From assembly GCA_029243025.1 (NCBI GenBank), contig JAQWSU010000028.1, positions 1 to 52,838 of the forward strand: a stretch of 52,838 nucleotides of DNA, read 5' to 3'. This DNA comes from Pirellulaceae bacterium (GTDB taxonomy: Bacteria; Planctomycetota; Planctomycetia; Pirellulales; Pirellulaceae). The notes under the pieces were generated by a model that searched no databases, had not been told where the DNA came from, and was given only the letters and a program-made list of their open reading frames with translations. The position numbers were made by a program, and so were the translations under genes. Shown here one piece after another: positions 9,967 to 18,627 of this stretch; position 1 is the first letter of the stretch; the number at the start of each line of letters is the position of its first letter.

Positions 9967-11277
9967 ATGACGTTTCAACCCTTATCGTTCTGCTGTGCCG
10001 TATTTGTCGCCCTTGGCCTCGCATCGAACGCCACGGCACAGGTGGTGCAGGCACCCGGCGCAAACTATTTGGTATTTGAAGCAGAGGATTTTACGCTCGA
10101 CGAGTTTAATTTCGTCGAAGATGACAACTTTGGAACCGGCTGGATGATCATCGATCCGTCGGATCCGCAAGAAGTTGAACTGCACGGTTCGAATCCTGGA
10201 ACGATTATGGTTCCGCCGGCGAACGCCAATATGTCGGGTGGAAAGGCGATCTTTGATCTAGTCGGCGGAGGCGACTTTGCCGACCAGGTGGGGTGGGAGT
10301 TGACCTTTGATACTCCGGGCGAATACTTCGTGTATCTACGTTATTCGTCTTACGACATGCGTGAAATCTTCGGACGGAACGATTACGGTCACGAGGATTC
10401 GATCTATCTTCCCCCCTTTGATCTCCAAGATGATCCGGCCGGGCCTGAACCAGAAATTCGTGACGAGCGCGCCGGACAGTCCTCGCTAAGGAGAAACGTG
10501 GGCGGAGACTTCACGGCTGAGGAAATAGTCGACGTGTTGCCGACAGATGGGTGCCGCATTGCGGAAGAAGAATTGTGGCAAGTTCCAGAGGACGAATGCG
10601 AGCGGGAAGCCGTTTCTTTGGAAGGCCAATATCATTGGCAAAAGCTTAGGTTCTCGGATGATTCGCAGGAAAATCGTCACGCAAGCTACTCGATTGAAGA
10701 TACAGGCATCGCATTAGATTTTTCGATTGCTACACGTGAACGAGGGTCATCATTAGACGCGTTTGTATTTTCGCTGGAGTCCGAGTTGACGATAAGTGAC
10801 CTCGACGGGTTAATCGCAGGTGGTGATCCACTCGATTTCGATTTCGATGGCGAATTAGGGGTAGGTGACATTGATATGTTGTCCGCAGCCATCGCGGGCG
10901 GAGATACCGATTCTAAATTCGACGTGAACACTGATGGCAGTGTCAACCGCTCGGACCTCAATTTCTATGTTGGTGACAAGAGGATATTGCATACCTGGAT
11001 TGGCGACGCCAATTTGGATGGTGAGTTCAATTCGAGTGACCTCGTCGCTGTCTTTTCTGGCGGTCGATACGAGACAGGTGGCGTGGCGACTTGGGCAAAA
11101 GGTGATTGGAACGCGGATCTCGTATTTGGTTCGGGTGACTTGGTCGCCGCGTTTTCCGATGGTGGGTACGAACAAGGCCCAAAGGTAAGCATCGCAGTGC
11201 CAGAGCCCGCGACGGGTCTGCTGTTGATGGTGGGAACGACCCTGTGGTTGTTGTTCCGGCGTCGTAAATCCGGCTAA
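9967..11277 (+). CDS. Secreted dockerin-type, PEP-CTERM-anchored protein with CBM-like N-terminal domain
   Basis: The start ATG at 9967 has GGAG ten bases upstream and gives 436 residues. Residues 1-24 form a signal peptide ending TAQ. The N-terminal part (YLVFEAEDF..., SGGKAIFDLVGGG, WELTFDTPGEYFVYLRYSS) has the look of a carbohydrate-binding beta-sandwich of CBM6 type, though this is inference. The C-terminal third has dockerin/EF-hand-like loops (DFDGELGVGDID, GDANLDGEFNSSDL, DWNADLVFGSGDL). It ends in a PEP-CTERM signal: VPEP, a hydrophobic helix and RRRK. The protein is expected to be exported and sorted to the outer surface by the exosortase system. The same GDANxDGxFNSS module closes the visible part of the LRR protein at 1-2266. 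Confidence 0.85.
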   Translation: MTFQPLSFCCAVFVALGLASNATAQVVQAPGANYLVFEAEDFTLDEFNFVEDDNFGTGWMIIDPSDPQEVELHGSNPGTIMVPPANANMSGGKAIFDLVGGGDFADQVGWELTFDTPGEYFVYLRYSSYDMREIFGRNDYGHEDSIYLPPFDLQDDPAGPEPEIRDERAGQSSLRRNVGGDFTAEEIVDVLPTDGCRIAEEELWQVPEDECEREAVSLEGQYHWQKLRFSDDSQENRHASYSIEDTGIALDFSIATRERGSSLDAFVFSLESELTISDLDGLIAGGDPLDFDFDGELGVGDIDMLSAAIAGGDTDSKFDVNTDGSVNRSDLNFYVGDKRILHTWIGDANLDGEFNSSDLVAVFSGGRYETGGVATWAKGDWNADLVFGSGDLVAAFSDGGYEQGPKVSIAVPEPATGLLLMVGTTLWLLFRRRKSG

Positions 11278-11893
11278 GCCGCTAGTTGCTATCACGCGGT
11301 GTGCGATCCTCAATCGGAATGAAACGCTGCGTCTTGCGAAATTTATTCGTGATTGCTCGTCCAAAAAACAGCATCCGATTAGCTGAGATACTTGCGAGTG
11401 CGCAGGTTATTTCCTCTTACGAGAATGTTGGGAAATGGTCGAGGTGGTGGAAGGTTGCCGACGAACCAAGGCTGTCGGTTTTGCGTGGTGTTGGTGGTTA
11501 GCGGCGGCTGGGGGAGTGGCGTTGGTAAGTGCACGACTGGGAACGAGCTTGGCGTCCCGGTCGCAGTCTCGACCCGTTTGTGAGTTCAAAGCTGGATTGC
11601 GGGTCAATATTTAAGCAAGAGTCGCTCCGACCCAACCGTGACAAATTACGATTTATTGCGGCGAGTTTTGAACCACGTTACAATTGCGAAATCCGAAGTT
11701 GAATATCGTTTGTACTCTTGCTTTTGTTGGGGAACGGATAAAACCAGCATTTTAGCAGGTTCCGTTTTTCGGCAGTCGATGTCTCTTGATTTCGTGTCAT
11801 TCCGGTATTCCACATTGATGAAACAGCGACTGAGTCCGATCGGGTGATTGGGGTTTGCAATGTTCTTTCCGGCATAAAGGAGTAGGTGCCAAA
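11278..11893. other. Intergenic region, no gene seen
   Basis: Short open frames here show no recognisable protein content. The ribosome site AAAGGAG at 11876-11882 belongs to the next gene. Confidence 0.45.
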
Positions 11894-13051
11894 TTGAACA
11901 AGCCAAGCATCTACGAGTCGCTGGGTCTAAAGCCCGTTATCAATGCAGCGGGTACTTTCACTGAACTCGGAGGCTCACTCATGCCCGCCCCCGTCAGGAC
12001 GGCATGGCTGGAGGCTGCAGAACATTTTGTTGACCTCCGAGAACTACAAGATTGTGTCGGTACTCGCATCGCAAAAATGCTCCAAGTCGAATCGGCCTTG
12101 GTGACCGGGGGGGCCGCGAGTAGCATCCTACTCGGACTGGCGGGCGCTTTGACCCTCCGCGATGAGCAATTCCCGCTGGAAAATTGCGTTGCAGCTGATG
12201 GCCAGCCCTATGAAGTGATTCGACAGAAGGCTCACCGCGACCTTTACGATCGGCAGCTCGAGACCTGTGGAGTTAAGATTGTTGAGGTCACATCGGAGGA
12301 CGAACTGAATTCACGCTTCTCGGACCGCACCGTGCTGATGATGAGTTACAACGTCTACGAGCCGGAATCACCGATTCCACATGAAGCCTGGTTGGAGAGG
12401 GCGAAAGAGCACGGGGTTCCGACATTATTGGACGCGGCCGCTGACATTCCGCCAGTCGACAACCTTTGGCGATTCAACAAAATGGGATACGACATGGTTG
12501 CGTTTAGCGGCGGCAAGGCGATTCGTGGTCCACAAAGTAGCGGTCTTTTGGTTGGCAGTGCTCGGTTGATTGATGCCGCCAAACTAAATGCCGTTCCAAA
12601 CGAGGGTGCGGTCGGGCGGGTCGCTAAAGTTTCCAAGGAAGACATCATTGCTCTTTGGAGGGCACTTGAGCTATTTCTGGCTGAGGGCGCGACGCATGGA
12701 AATCACATCGCAAATCGCTGCCGAAAGCAGTTGCGGACGATTGAATCATTGCTTCGCGATATCAGCGGCCTCGAGGCAAACTACGTGACGCCGGCGGTCG
12801 CCAATCACTTTCCTCATCTATTGTTGAAGTGGAATGAGACCCAACTCGGTTTGACGAATGAGATGCTTGCCCAAGAATTACGAGACGGTACAACGGCAAT
12901 TGCGACGGGACGCGTTTATGGAACGGGATCGGACGGTCTTTTAATTTCGGCGATCAATCTCCAAGCTAACGAGGAAGTCCAAGTCGGACAGCGGCTCCAA
13001 GAGATTTTCTTGCAGTGGACAAAGGCTAGTACAGAGTCGTCCATTCTCTAA
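11894..13051 (+). CDS. SelA-like PLP-dependent enzyme (fold type I)
   Basis: A TTG at 11894 is chosen because AAAGGAG lies 11 bases upstream and because family members start with (M)NKPSIYESLGLKPVINAAG; an upstream TTG at 11855 would add 13 unlikely residues. The protein has 385 residues. It resembles the SelA/DgaE group (selenocysteine synthase-like, D-glucosaminate-6-phosphate ammonia-lyase-like): the N-terminal INAAGTFTELGGS, a Gly/Ala-rich cofactor-binding segment VTGGAASSILLGLAGAL, the Asp-bearing strand TLLDAAADIPP, and the PLP lysine in FSGGKAIRGPQSSGLL (Lys208). It is cytoplasmic. A true selenocysteine synthase is unlikely, since no selB or tRNA-Sec is nearby; amino-sugar or amino-acid deamination/racemisation is more likely. 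It stands alone. Confidence 0.8.
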   Translation: MNKPSIYESLGLKPVINAAGTFTELGGSLMPAPVRTAWLEAAEHFVDLRELQDCVGTRIAKMLQVESALVTGGAASSILLGLAGALTLRDEQFPLENCVAADGQPYEVIRQKAHRDLYDRQLETCGVKIVEVTSEDELNSRFSDRTVLMMSYNVYEPESPIPHEAWLERAKEHGVPTLLDAAADIPPVDNLWRFNKMGYDMVAFSGGKAIRGPQSSGLLVGSARLIDAAKLNAVPNEGAVGRVAKVSKEDIIALWRALELFLAEGATHGNHIANRCRKQLRTIESLLRDISGLEANYVTPAVANHFPHLLLKWNETQLGLTNEMLAQELRDGTTAIATGRVYGTGSDGLLISAINLQANEEVQVGQRLQEIFLQWTKASTESSIL

Positions 13052-14197
13052 AAGGGCGATGAGCTTTCGACGGACCCGATGAGAACGATTGAGATGAGCT
13101 ATCCGGATTGGGATCGGCGCAATGCTTGTCACGTCGGATGGAGCCATTCTGGGATTTCGCCGTCTGGTTTTTGTGGGTGTCGAGTACTCTCGATGTTTCT
13201 GCAATGTAACCGTTCGGTTTTCCCGAAATCGAGGCGATCTTTATTGACTCACCCACAATCGTCTTTGCTTAGCGAATGATGGCAACGGCCATCAAACAAC
13301 TCTCGACTTGATATCCACTTGCAGCCTACGTTCTTAGTGGACGAGTGGAATTGTGAATTCGCACGACGGGTGCTTCGTCGGCCGGTTACCGTTCGTTTCA
13401 TTCTAGATCGAATTCCGCGATGTGCCTTAGAAGTGAAACAGTGAGAAGTGGATGACGAATCTTTTTCATGAGGTAGCTCGTGAAAACCTATCTCTTTGAT
13501 TGACCTGCTTTTGCCGGTTCGTGCCCCTTTGTGTATTGACGCTGGCAGAAGTTGACGGCGGTCATCAAAGTGCGATCTGTGCGTCAATCGGCAACATCAC
13601 GGGCTCCATCTGATAGTCCGTTATTCTTCGTGCTCACATCCAGCAAGGGAGGTTCGGGCCGTCAACTCGTCAGGGCGATTTGGCTGAGGGATCGCGGAGT
13701 GTTTGGGGCCATGGAGCCTCAATAATCGACGCATTCACCCTGCCCGGCCGTCACCTGACGATATCCAACAACCTTCAGGTGACCAGTGATGTTGGTTCAG
13801 AGAATATCATTCTGCAATTCGCTGATCTCGGATAGCGATTCGGTATCGCTCGAAGCCGTATTGATGACCGCGAGGAGCCATTCCGTCGTGACCTGAATTT
13901 TCATCAGATGATTCCATGGAAGTGCAACACGGCATGGGGTTAGTCCCTGACGTGAAACGATTGGCTTGGAAGCTGGCGATTTTGGTATCGCGTGTCGCCG
14001 TGGTTGGGTTGTTTTGACTGGCTTCAAAATCAAAATAGGGTAGGTATCCTTATTAGCGTGTCTGCTTAGCGGGGGTAAGCGTGCCTCGGTTGTCCTATCT
14101 TGTGAGGTGACGATGAGGTAATATTGACGATGCTTACCCGTCGCGGCGAATTGATTCCCGTCCGTATTAATACGACAATTCATGTAGAGGCCAGGCG
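13052..14197. other. Long intergenic region with an inverted repeat
   Basis: No convincing gene in 1.1 kb. A perfect 9-bp inverted repeat (GTCACCTGA at 13750-13758, TCAGGTGAC at 13775-13783) has a 16-base loop and no T-run. AGAGG at 14186-14190 is the ribosome site of the next gene. Confidence 0.45.
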
Positions 14198-15769
14198 ATG
14201 CAGGAAATCGATACGGCACCCCGCCTTCAAGATGCAACCTCCTATGATGTAGTGTTGCTGTTTGCCGCTCCACTGATGGGCGCCGCTGCCGGCGGTATGG
14301 GGTGGGGGATTCGAGGTCAGTACGGCCATGAATGGGGAGCAATGGTTCCCGGAGTCCTGGTCGGCTTTGTGCTGGTCTTTCTTTTTTCCCAACGACTATC
14401 GTCGCTAACTGCTGCCCGTGCGGTGGCGCTGACGGCGCTTGGCTTCTCGTTCGGCGGCACAATGACCTATGGTCAAACTGTCGGCTTGACCCACGACACT
14501 CCGTTAGTTGGTAATGACGCTGCTTATCAATGGGGAATGGTGGGGCTTTTTGTGAAGGGCGGACTTTGGATCGGATTCGGGGGTGCTTTCCTAGGCATTG
14601 GTCTGGGTGGCAAGCAATACCGTTGGAAGGAAATAGTAGCGATCTACGTTGCATTACTCTTCTTGATCTTTCTTGGCATCCAAGTGTTGAATCGTCCTTA
14701 CGTGCCCGGGACGGATCGCGAGCTTGCGTGGTTCTTCTTTCCCGAGGTGACTACTGGCGATCGAGCGTTGCCGTGGATCTACTTTTCGGATCACTGGAAA
14801 TGGGAGCCTGAGAATCTCAAGATGGATCCTCGACCGGAACTCTGGGGTGGGTTACTGGCGGCGTTTGTGGGTTTGGTGACCTATGTCAGATGTTTCAAAA
14901 AAGATCGACTCGCATTCAGGATGGCTCTGCTTGGAGTGCTTGCCGGAGGACTTGGATTCACGCTGGGCCAAACTCTTCAGGCAAAACACTCTTGGACACC
15001 GAATTGGCTGACCGAATTTGACGTTTTTCTCCATACAGCGTTACCTGCTATTTTTCCCGAAAAGTTTTTCAGTCTGATGGGCTGGAATTGGTGGAATATG
15101 ATGGAGACGACGTTTGGTTTGGTGTTGGGATTTGTTCTTGGGTTGGGGCTTTGGTTCAATCGAAAGCATATTAGCGCCACAAACGCCAACGACGCTGTTG
15201 CGATGAATCCGTACGTGGAATGGGTTTCTATTATTATTTACGCGGTGTTGCTCTTCCTCTGGAGTGTGCCGCGCCACGACTCGGTTGAATTGTTAGGAGA
15301 CTATCCGCTGGGCATGGGGCTCATTCCCTTGGTAGGCATTCTTAGCGGTCGGATTTGGCCCTACATGTTCTCACTTCCATTGGTTGCAGTCCCGATTGCC
15401 GGAATCACCTATAAAATAACGGACAAGGTTCACCCTTATACCGATCGATTCTTGCTGTTTATCTTTCCCTTGGCGGTGATGGCCGTTGTGGCTTTCGTCT
15501 TCGAAAGACGAGGACGCCAGGGGCAACGTGGTCTACCGTATGCTCGTTACGGTTTGATTCTCAGCGTTGTGGTCTACTTTTCGCTCAATTTCGTGTTCTT
15601 CGGTTATCCGTGGGCTACGTTACCAAATGGCGGACGACACACCAACAACTGGATATTCTTGCGTTGTTCTGAGTTGTTGATTTTTGGTGCGCTCTTGCTT
15701 CACCGCCGTGACCCGCCACTTGAAGTTGAAAACGAGTCAACGCAGAGTTCGCTGCGGGCGAATAGCTAG
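14198..15769 (+). CDS. Polytopic inner-membrane protein of unknown function
   Basis: ATG at 14198 has AGAGG seven bases upstream and gives 523 residues. The sequence is strongly hydrophobic, with about 11-13 predicted membrane segments, for example LLFAAPLMGAAAGGMGWGIRG, MVPGVLVGFVLVFLF and IIIYAVLLFLWSV. It is rich in Gly and aromatic residues inside the helices, with conserved-looking polar spots (RGQYGHEWGAM, TYGQTVGLTHD, GGLGFTLGQTLQ). It is not one of the standard transporter families that I can name. A transporter or membrane enzyme is possible, but no catalytic motif is evident. It is monocistronic on the visible evidence and converges with the gene on the other strand at 15802. Confidence 0.75.
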   Translation: MQEIDTAPRLQDATSYDVVLLFAAPLMGAAAGGMGWGIRGQYGHEWGAMVPGVLVGFVLVFLFSQRLSSLTAARAVALTALGFSFGGTMTYGQTVGLTHDTPLVGNDAAYQWGMVGLFVKGGLWIGFGGAFLGIGLGGKQYRWKEIVAIYVALLFLIFLGIQVLNRPYVPGTDRELAWFFFPEVTTGDRALPWIYFSDHWKWEPENLKMDPRPELWGGLLAAFVGLVTYVRCFKKDRLAFRMALLGVLAGGLGFTLGQTLQAKHSWTPNWLTEFDVFLHTALPAIFPEKFFSLMGWNWWNMMETTFGLVLGFVLGLGLWFNRKHISATNANDAVAMNPYVEWVSIIIYAVLLFLWSVPRHDSVELLGDYPLGMGLIPLVGILSGRIWPYMFSLPLVAVPIAGITYKITDKVHPYTDRFLLFIFPLAVMAVVAFVFERRGRQGQRGLPYARYGLILSVVVYFSLNFVFFGYPWATLPNGGRHTNNWIFLRCSELLIFGALLLHRRDPPLEVENESTQSSLRANS

Positions 15770-15801
15770 AAACGTATCGGGCACCTTTTCCGGGCCTGCT
15801 T

Positions 15802-16317
15802 TTATGGGCTGTGTCGGTGGGGATTGCCATCCGCATCAAAGTAATGCTGCTTCTCGTAACTGGAGAATCCTCGGATATACCGCCAGTTCTTAATCTCTTG
15901 CGTGTTTGATCGAGTTCGGTTGCCAAACCAGGCTTCGTTAAATCTCGCCGACTTGCGGTAGACCATTGCGTCAAAATACGACACCCAAGAATAGGCGGTA
16001 GCATACAATTGGTAATCGTCCGGACCGATTCGATCGTAGTACCAATTGGCCGTTTCAGGTGCGTCGCTATTGCGAGTCAAGTATTCCGTTGGTTGCGTGT
16101 AAGCCTTGTCTATTTCATTGAGTGACGTTGGGAACTCGCCGTTTTCATCGTGGAATCGCTCGAGCAAAAGTTGAAGATCGGTTGATTCCTTGATGACCTT
16201 TGCAGCCCATCCTTCGTCAACACTCTGACGCGTCATGAAGTTAATGCCGGCGAAAATCATGCCAGCAAGGATTACTGCCGTGACAAAAATGACGACGATC
16301 GATTTTCGGATATCCAT
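15802..16317 (-). CDS. Membrane-anchored protein of unknown function (single N-terminal helix)
   Basis: ATG at 16317 gives 171 residues. One membrane segment (IVVIFVTAVILAGMIFAGINF) follows a short basic start (MDIRKS), then a soluble domain: EGWAAKVIKESTDLQLLLERFHDENGEFPTSLNEI, NWYYDRIGPDDYQLYA and RFNEAWFGNRTRS. The layout of a helix, a HDENGEFPTSL-like segment and a Tyr/Asp-rich globular part recalls type II/IV pseudopilin-like proteins of planctomycetes, but no GFTxxE cleavage motif is present, so the link is tentative. No ribosome site precedes this ATG. The same frame stays open upstream into the broken hydrophobic sequence 16318-16560, so the real product may once have been one longer protein with three helices. 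Confidence 0.55.
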   Translation of the reverse strand: MDIRKSIVVIFVTAVILAGMIFAGINFMTRQSVDEGWAAKVIKESTDLQLLLERFHDENGEFPTSLNEIDKAYTQPTEYLTRNSDAPETANWYYDRIGPDDYQLYATAYSWVSYFDAMVYRKSARFNEAWFGNRTRSNTQEIKNWRYIRGFSSYEKQHYFDADGNPHRHSP

Positions 16318-16560
16318 TTTTGTTTCTTGTGGCGTTTGTTGACGCGATTTCTTGATGCTGAGTATCAGAGTGATTGCTCCCCCAAGGATGCTCGCACTGC
16401 CGACGCCGTACATGAGCAATCGCCTGGCTCCAATGACATTCGAAATTGCTGTTGTCGTCGGCTCGGTGGGAAGCCGGGCTGTCTACGCAACGAGCCCCGA
16501 AAACTCAGTTGCAAAGCAAGCCAAACCAACAACGAGAAGTAGAATTCCGAGTCCTTTCAC
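16318..16560 (-). pseudogene. Broken two-helix membrane segment with an in-frame TAG
   Basis: From a GTG at 16560 the frame reads VKGLGILLLVVGLACFATEF, then SGLVA and a TAG (16483-16485). The frame then continues TARLPTEPTTTAISNVIGAR followed by a second hydrophobic segment (MYGVGSASILGGAITLILSI) and KKSRQQTPQETK, running without a stop into the gene at 16317. Two membrane helices with a short polar loop make sense as one small membrane protein, so the TAG looks like a nonsense change. It could be a lost N-terminal part of the downstream gene or a separate small gene fused by loss of its stop. Confidence 0.5.
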
Positions 16561-17147
16561 CACGTGGCCTTTGAGTTCAAGAAGATTGAATGGACTGTCA
16601 GTTTATGTGATCTCGTCAATTTGGTGTGAATGCCTCGACTTAAAAAGTCGTGACTTGTTTTTTCTTCCGTTCAGGGACTTAGTGATTTATCGCATCGATG
16701 GATCTGACACTCCCCTAATGAGCCGATTGGTACGGAAAGGAAGCCCGTTAAATACCTGTTTAGTTGATGAGGTCGTCTTGCTTGTTTCAGGCGTGGTGCT
16801 CTGGGTGTAAGCGGAAGGTGGATCAAAGCGTTGGACTAAGATGTGATTGATGGTGGGTGCAATTGGCTTGTTGGACGTTGCGCAAGTGGAGGATAAATAA
16901 GGGCAGAGCGTGTACTCCAATTCAAGAAATAGTCAAGAAGGAGCGATCGAGGAATACACCCCGTGATCACTTCGACAGCTTTCGACGCCGCATCAGATCC
17001 CGACCCGCGATCTTCCGTAATCTTCGTGACTCATCGAGGCGCTAAGAAATAGTCCGGATTCGGATTGTCTGTGGCTGAGTCACGGTGGATAATTGATTTT
17101 GCGCCGTAGCGACCGATCCGCCCTCAAACCCAACAGCACATTCAAAC
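16561..17147. other. Intergenic region, no gene seen
   Basis: Divergent spacer between the broken membrane gene and the gene at 17148. No recognisable coding content or strong hairpin was found. Confidence 0.4.
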
Positions 17148-18062
17148 ATGCATACGACTCACATCATCATTGTGTCAATGGTTGTCTTTGCGGCACCCGC
17201 CGTCATGGATGCTAACGACAAAGTTGTTTCTTTTGTAGACGGTTATGTTCATCCCAAAACCGAACGTTTTACGGACTTCACCTTCGTAAGTCCATTGCCT
17301 GCTTCCTTTGTTGACGCCTATCCAAAAAGAAAAGAAATGGGAAACCAGTACCTGGATTTTCTGGGACTGATTGCCATTGTCGGCGAAACCAAACAGCAGA
17401 GAGCCGATATGAGGCGGATCGCTCATGTGTTAATGGGTCTGATTGACAATGATCAGAACGGCTTGCCGGATGATGAACAGTTATGGAACAAATGGAAAGA
17501 AAAGGTCAACAACAACAATCGTTTAGTGCTTTACGTTACCGAGCAAAAGGCGAAGTATAAGTCATTCGACGGCGAACATCCCAGCGTCTATCACCAGGGG
17601 TGGAGCTCTTTTCGGGATGGTGAAAAATTACAACTCAGTAACATTCAGGAGGAATTGTTTCATTTCCTTCAAAGACATTTGTGGGAAATTGAATACCCGA
17701 AAGCATTCGCACTTGATGCAAATCCGCGCAGCATTGCTCATCATGCGGCTCTGAAAGCTGTCACAAAGAAGCATTACGTCTATGACGATGACTGTGTTTC
17801 ACACAGCGGCTGTCTGGTTCCCGAATTCTTCTTTTGTGCAATGACCGATGTGATGGACGGTTGGCAGGGTGACGGTTTTGATGCGCCTGGAAAGGAAGAA
17901 TGGAGATTGAAAGGGAATCGTAATGCGATCCGCAAGAATTTTCCAGACATGATGGAAATGGTTTTGACAATGCAGAATCAAGGAAAGCTTCCGAAGAGAT
18001 GGCCGAGTTTCTTTTTACACAAGGACCGCGGAACGGGCCGTCGATCTACAGACAACAATTAG
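17148..18062 (+). CDS. Secreted protein of unknown function with EExxH motif and EF-hand-like loop
   Basis: ATG at 17148 gives 304 residues with a signal peptide (MHTTHIIIVSMVVFAAPAVM). I do not recognise the family. Visible features are an EF-hand-like loop DNDQNGLPDDEQLW near residue 100, a motif QEELFHFLQRHLWE near residue 168, an AHHAALKAVTKKHY segment, and a Cys-containing stretch (DDDCVSHSGCLVPEFFFC). The EExxH together with downstream His and Asp residues could be a metal site of a zincin-like hydrolase, but the canonical HExxH is absent, so this is speculative. No ribosome site is evident. The protein ends in a basic tail. Confidence 0.65.
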   Translation: MHTTHIIIVSMVVFAAPAVMDANDKVVSFVDGYVHPKTERFTDFTFVSPLPASFVDAYPKRKEMGNQYLDFLGLIAIVGETKQQRADMRRIAHVLMGLIDNDQNGLPDDEQLWNKWKEKVNNNNRLVLYVTEQKAKYKSFDGEHPSVYHQGWSSFRDGEKLQLSNIQEELFHFLQRHLWEIEYPKAFALDANPRSIAHHAALKAVTKKHYVYDDDCVSHSGCLVPEFFFCAMTDVMDGWQGDGFDAPGKEEWRLKGNRNAIRKNFPDMMEMVLTMQNQGKLPKRWPSFFLHKDRGTGRRSTDNN

Positions 18063-18627
18063 CGGCCGTTGTGCGCCGTAGAAAAGTGCCGTGGTGTTCT
18101 GTAGGGGATGGTGCTATCAGGCCTTGGATGGGCGCAGGCCAGGTAAGCAATGGGTTGTTGGAGGTTGTCTCAAAGGTAAGGTTTCTGCGCCGTGCAGATC
18201 CGTTTTCGAAAGAAGGCAAAATAAGCCCAGGAGGGCGAGGGGATGACATTGGTTTTAATGCATCCTTTGCGGCAATAGCAGATCCCGAAGCATCGTCGCG
18301 AATCGTCTAGGCACTGCTTGACCAGAGCATTCCTCTGTATCCTGAGGTGCGTTGGCGGAATCTACCTCGTCATCGAGACCAACTTGACACCGGCGAATGG
18401 TTGGGCAGAAACGGCGCAATCCTCTACATAACAAGAAGTTGTTTAACTTCCTGCTGCCCGATATTCTCGTTGAAATACTCGTAAACCCCGGCCGCCGCCA
18501 GGAGCGGCGACGAAGGGGTGTCGGGCATGGTTGGCCGGCTTTCCCAGGGCCAATCTGCAGATGCGATGTTTGTCTATCAGACGAGGTTGGCCCGTCGGTC
18601 CGAATTCGTTTAGACTAGGGGGCAAAC
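18063..18627. other. Intergenic region, no gene seen
   Basis: Several short frames lack coding character. GC-rich short inverted stretches occur near 18490-18520 but do not form a clean terminator. Confidence 0.4.

Noticed and set aside
10186-10196. GGTTCGAATCC-like string, as in a tRNA T-arm
   Set aside because: It lies inside the exoprotein coding region and no acceptor or anticodon arms fit around it.
13797-14654. 285-codon open frame on the minus strand
   Set aside because: Half of it is opposite the membrane protein gene; composition is rich in Pro/Arg/His and shows no family signal.
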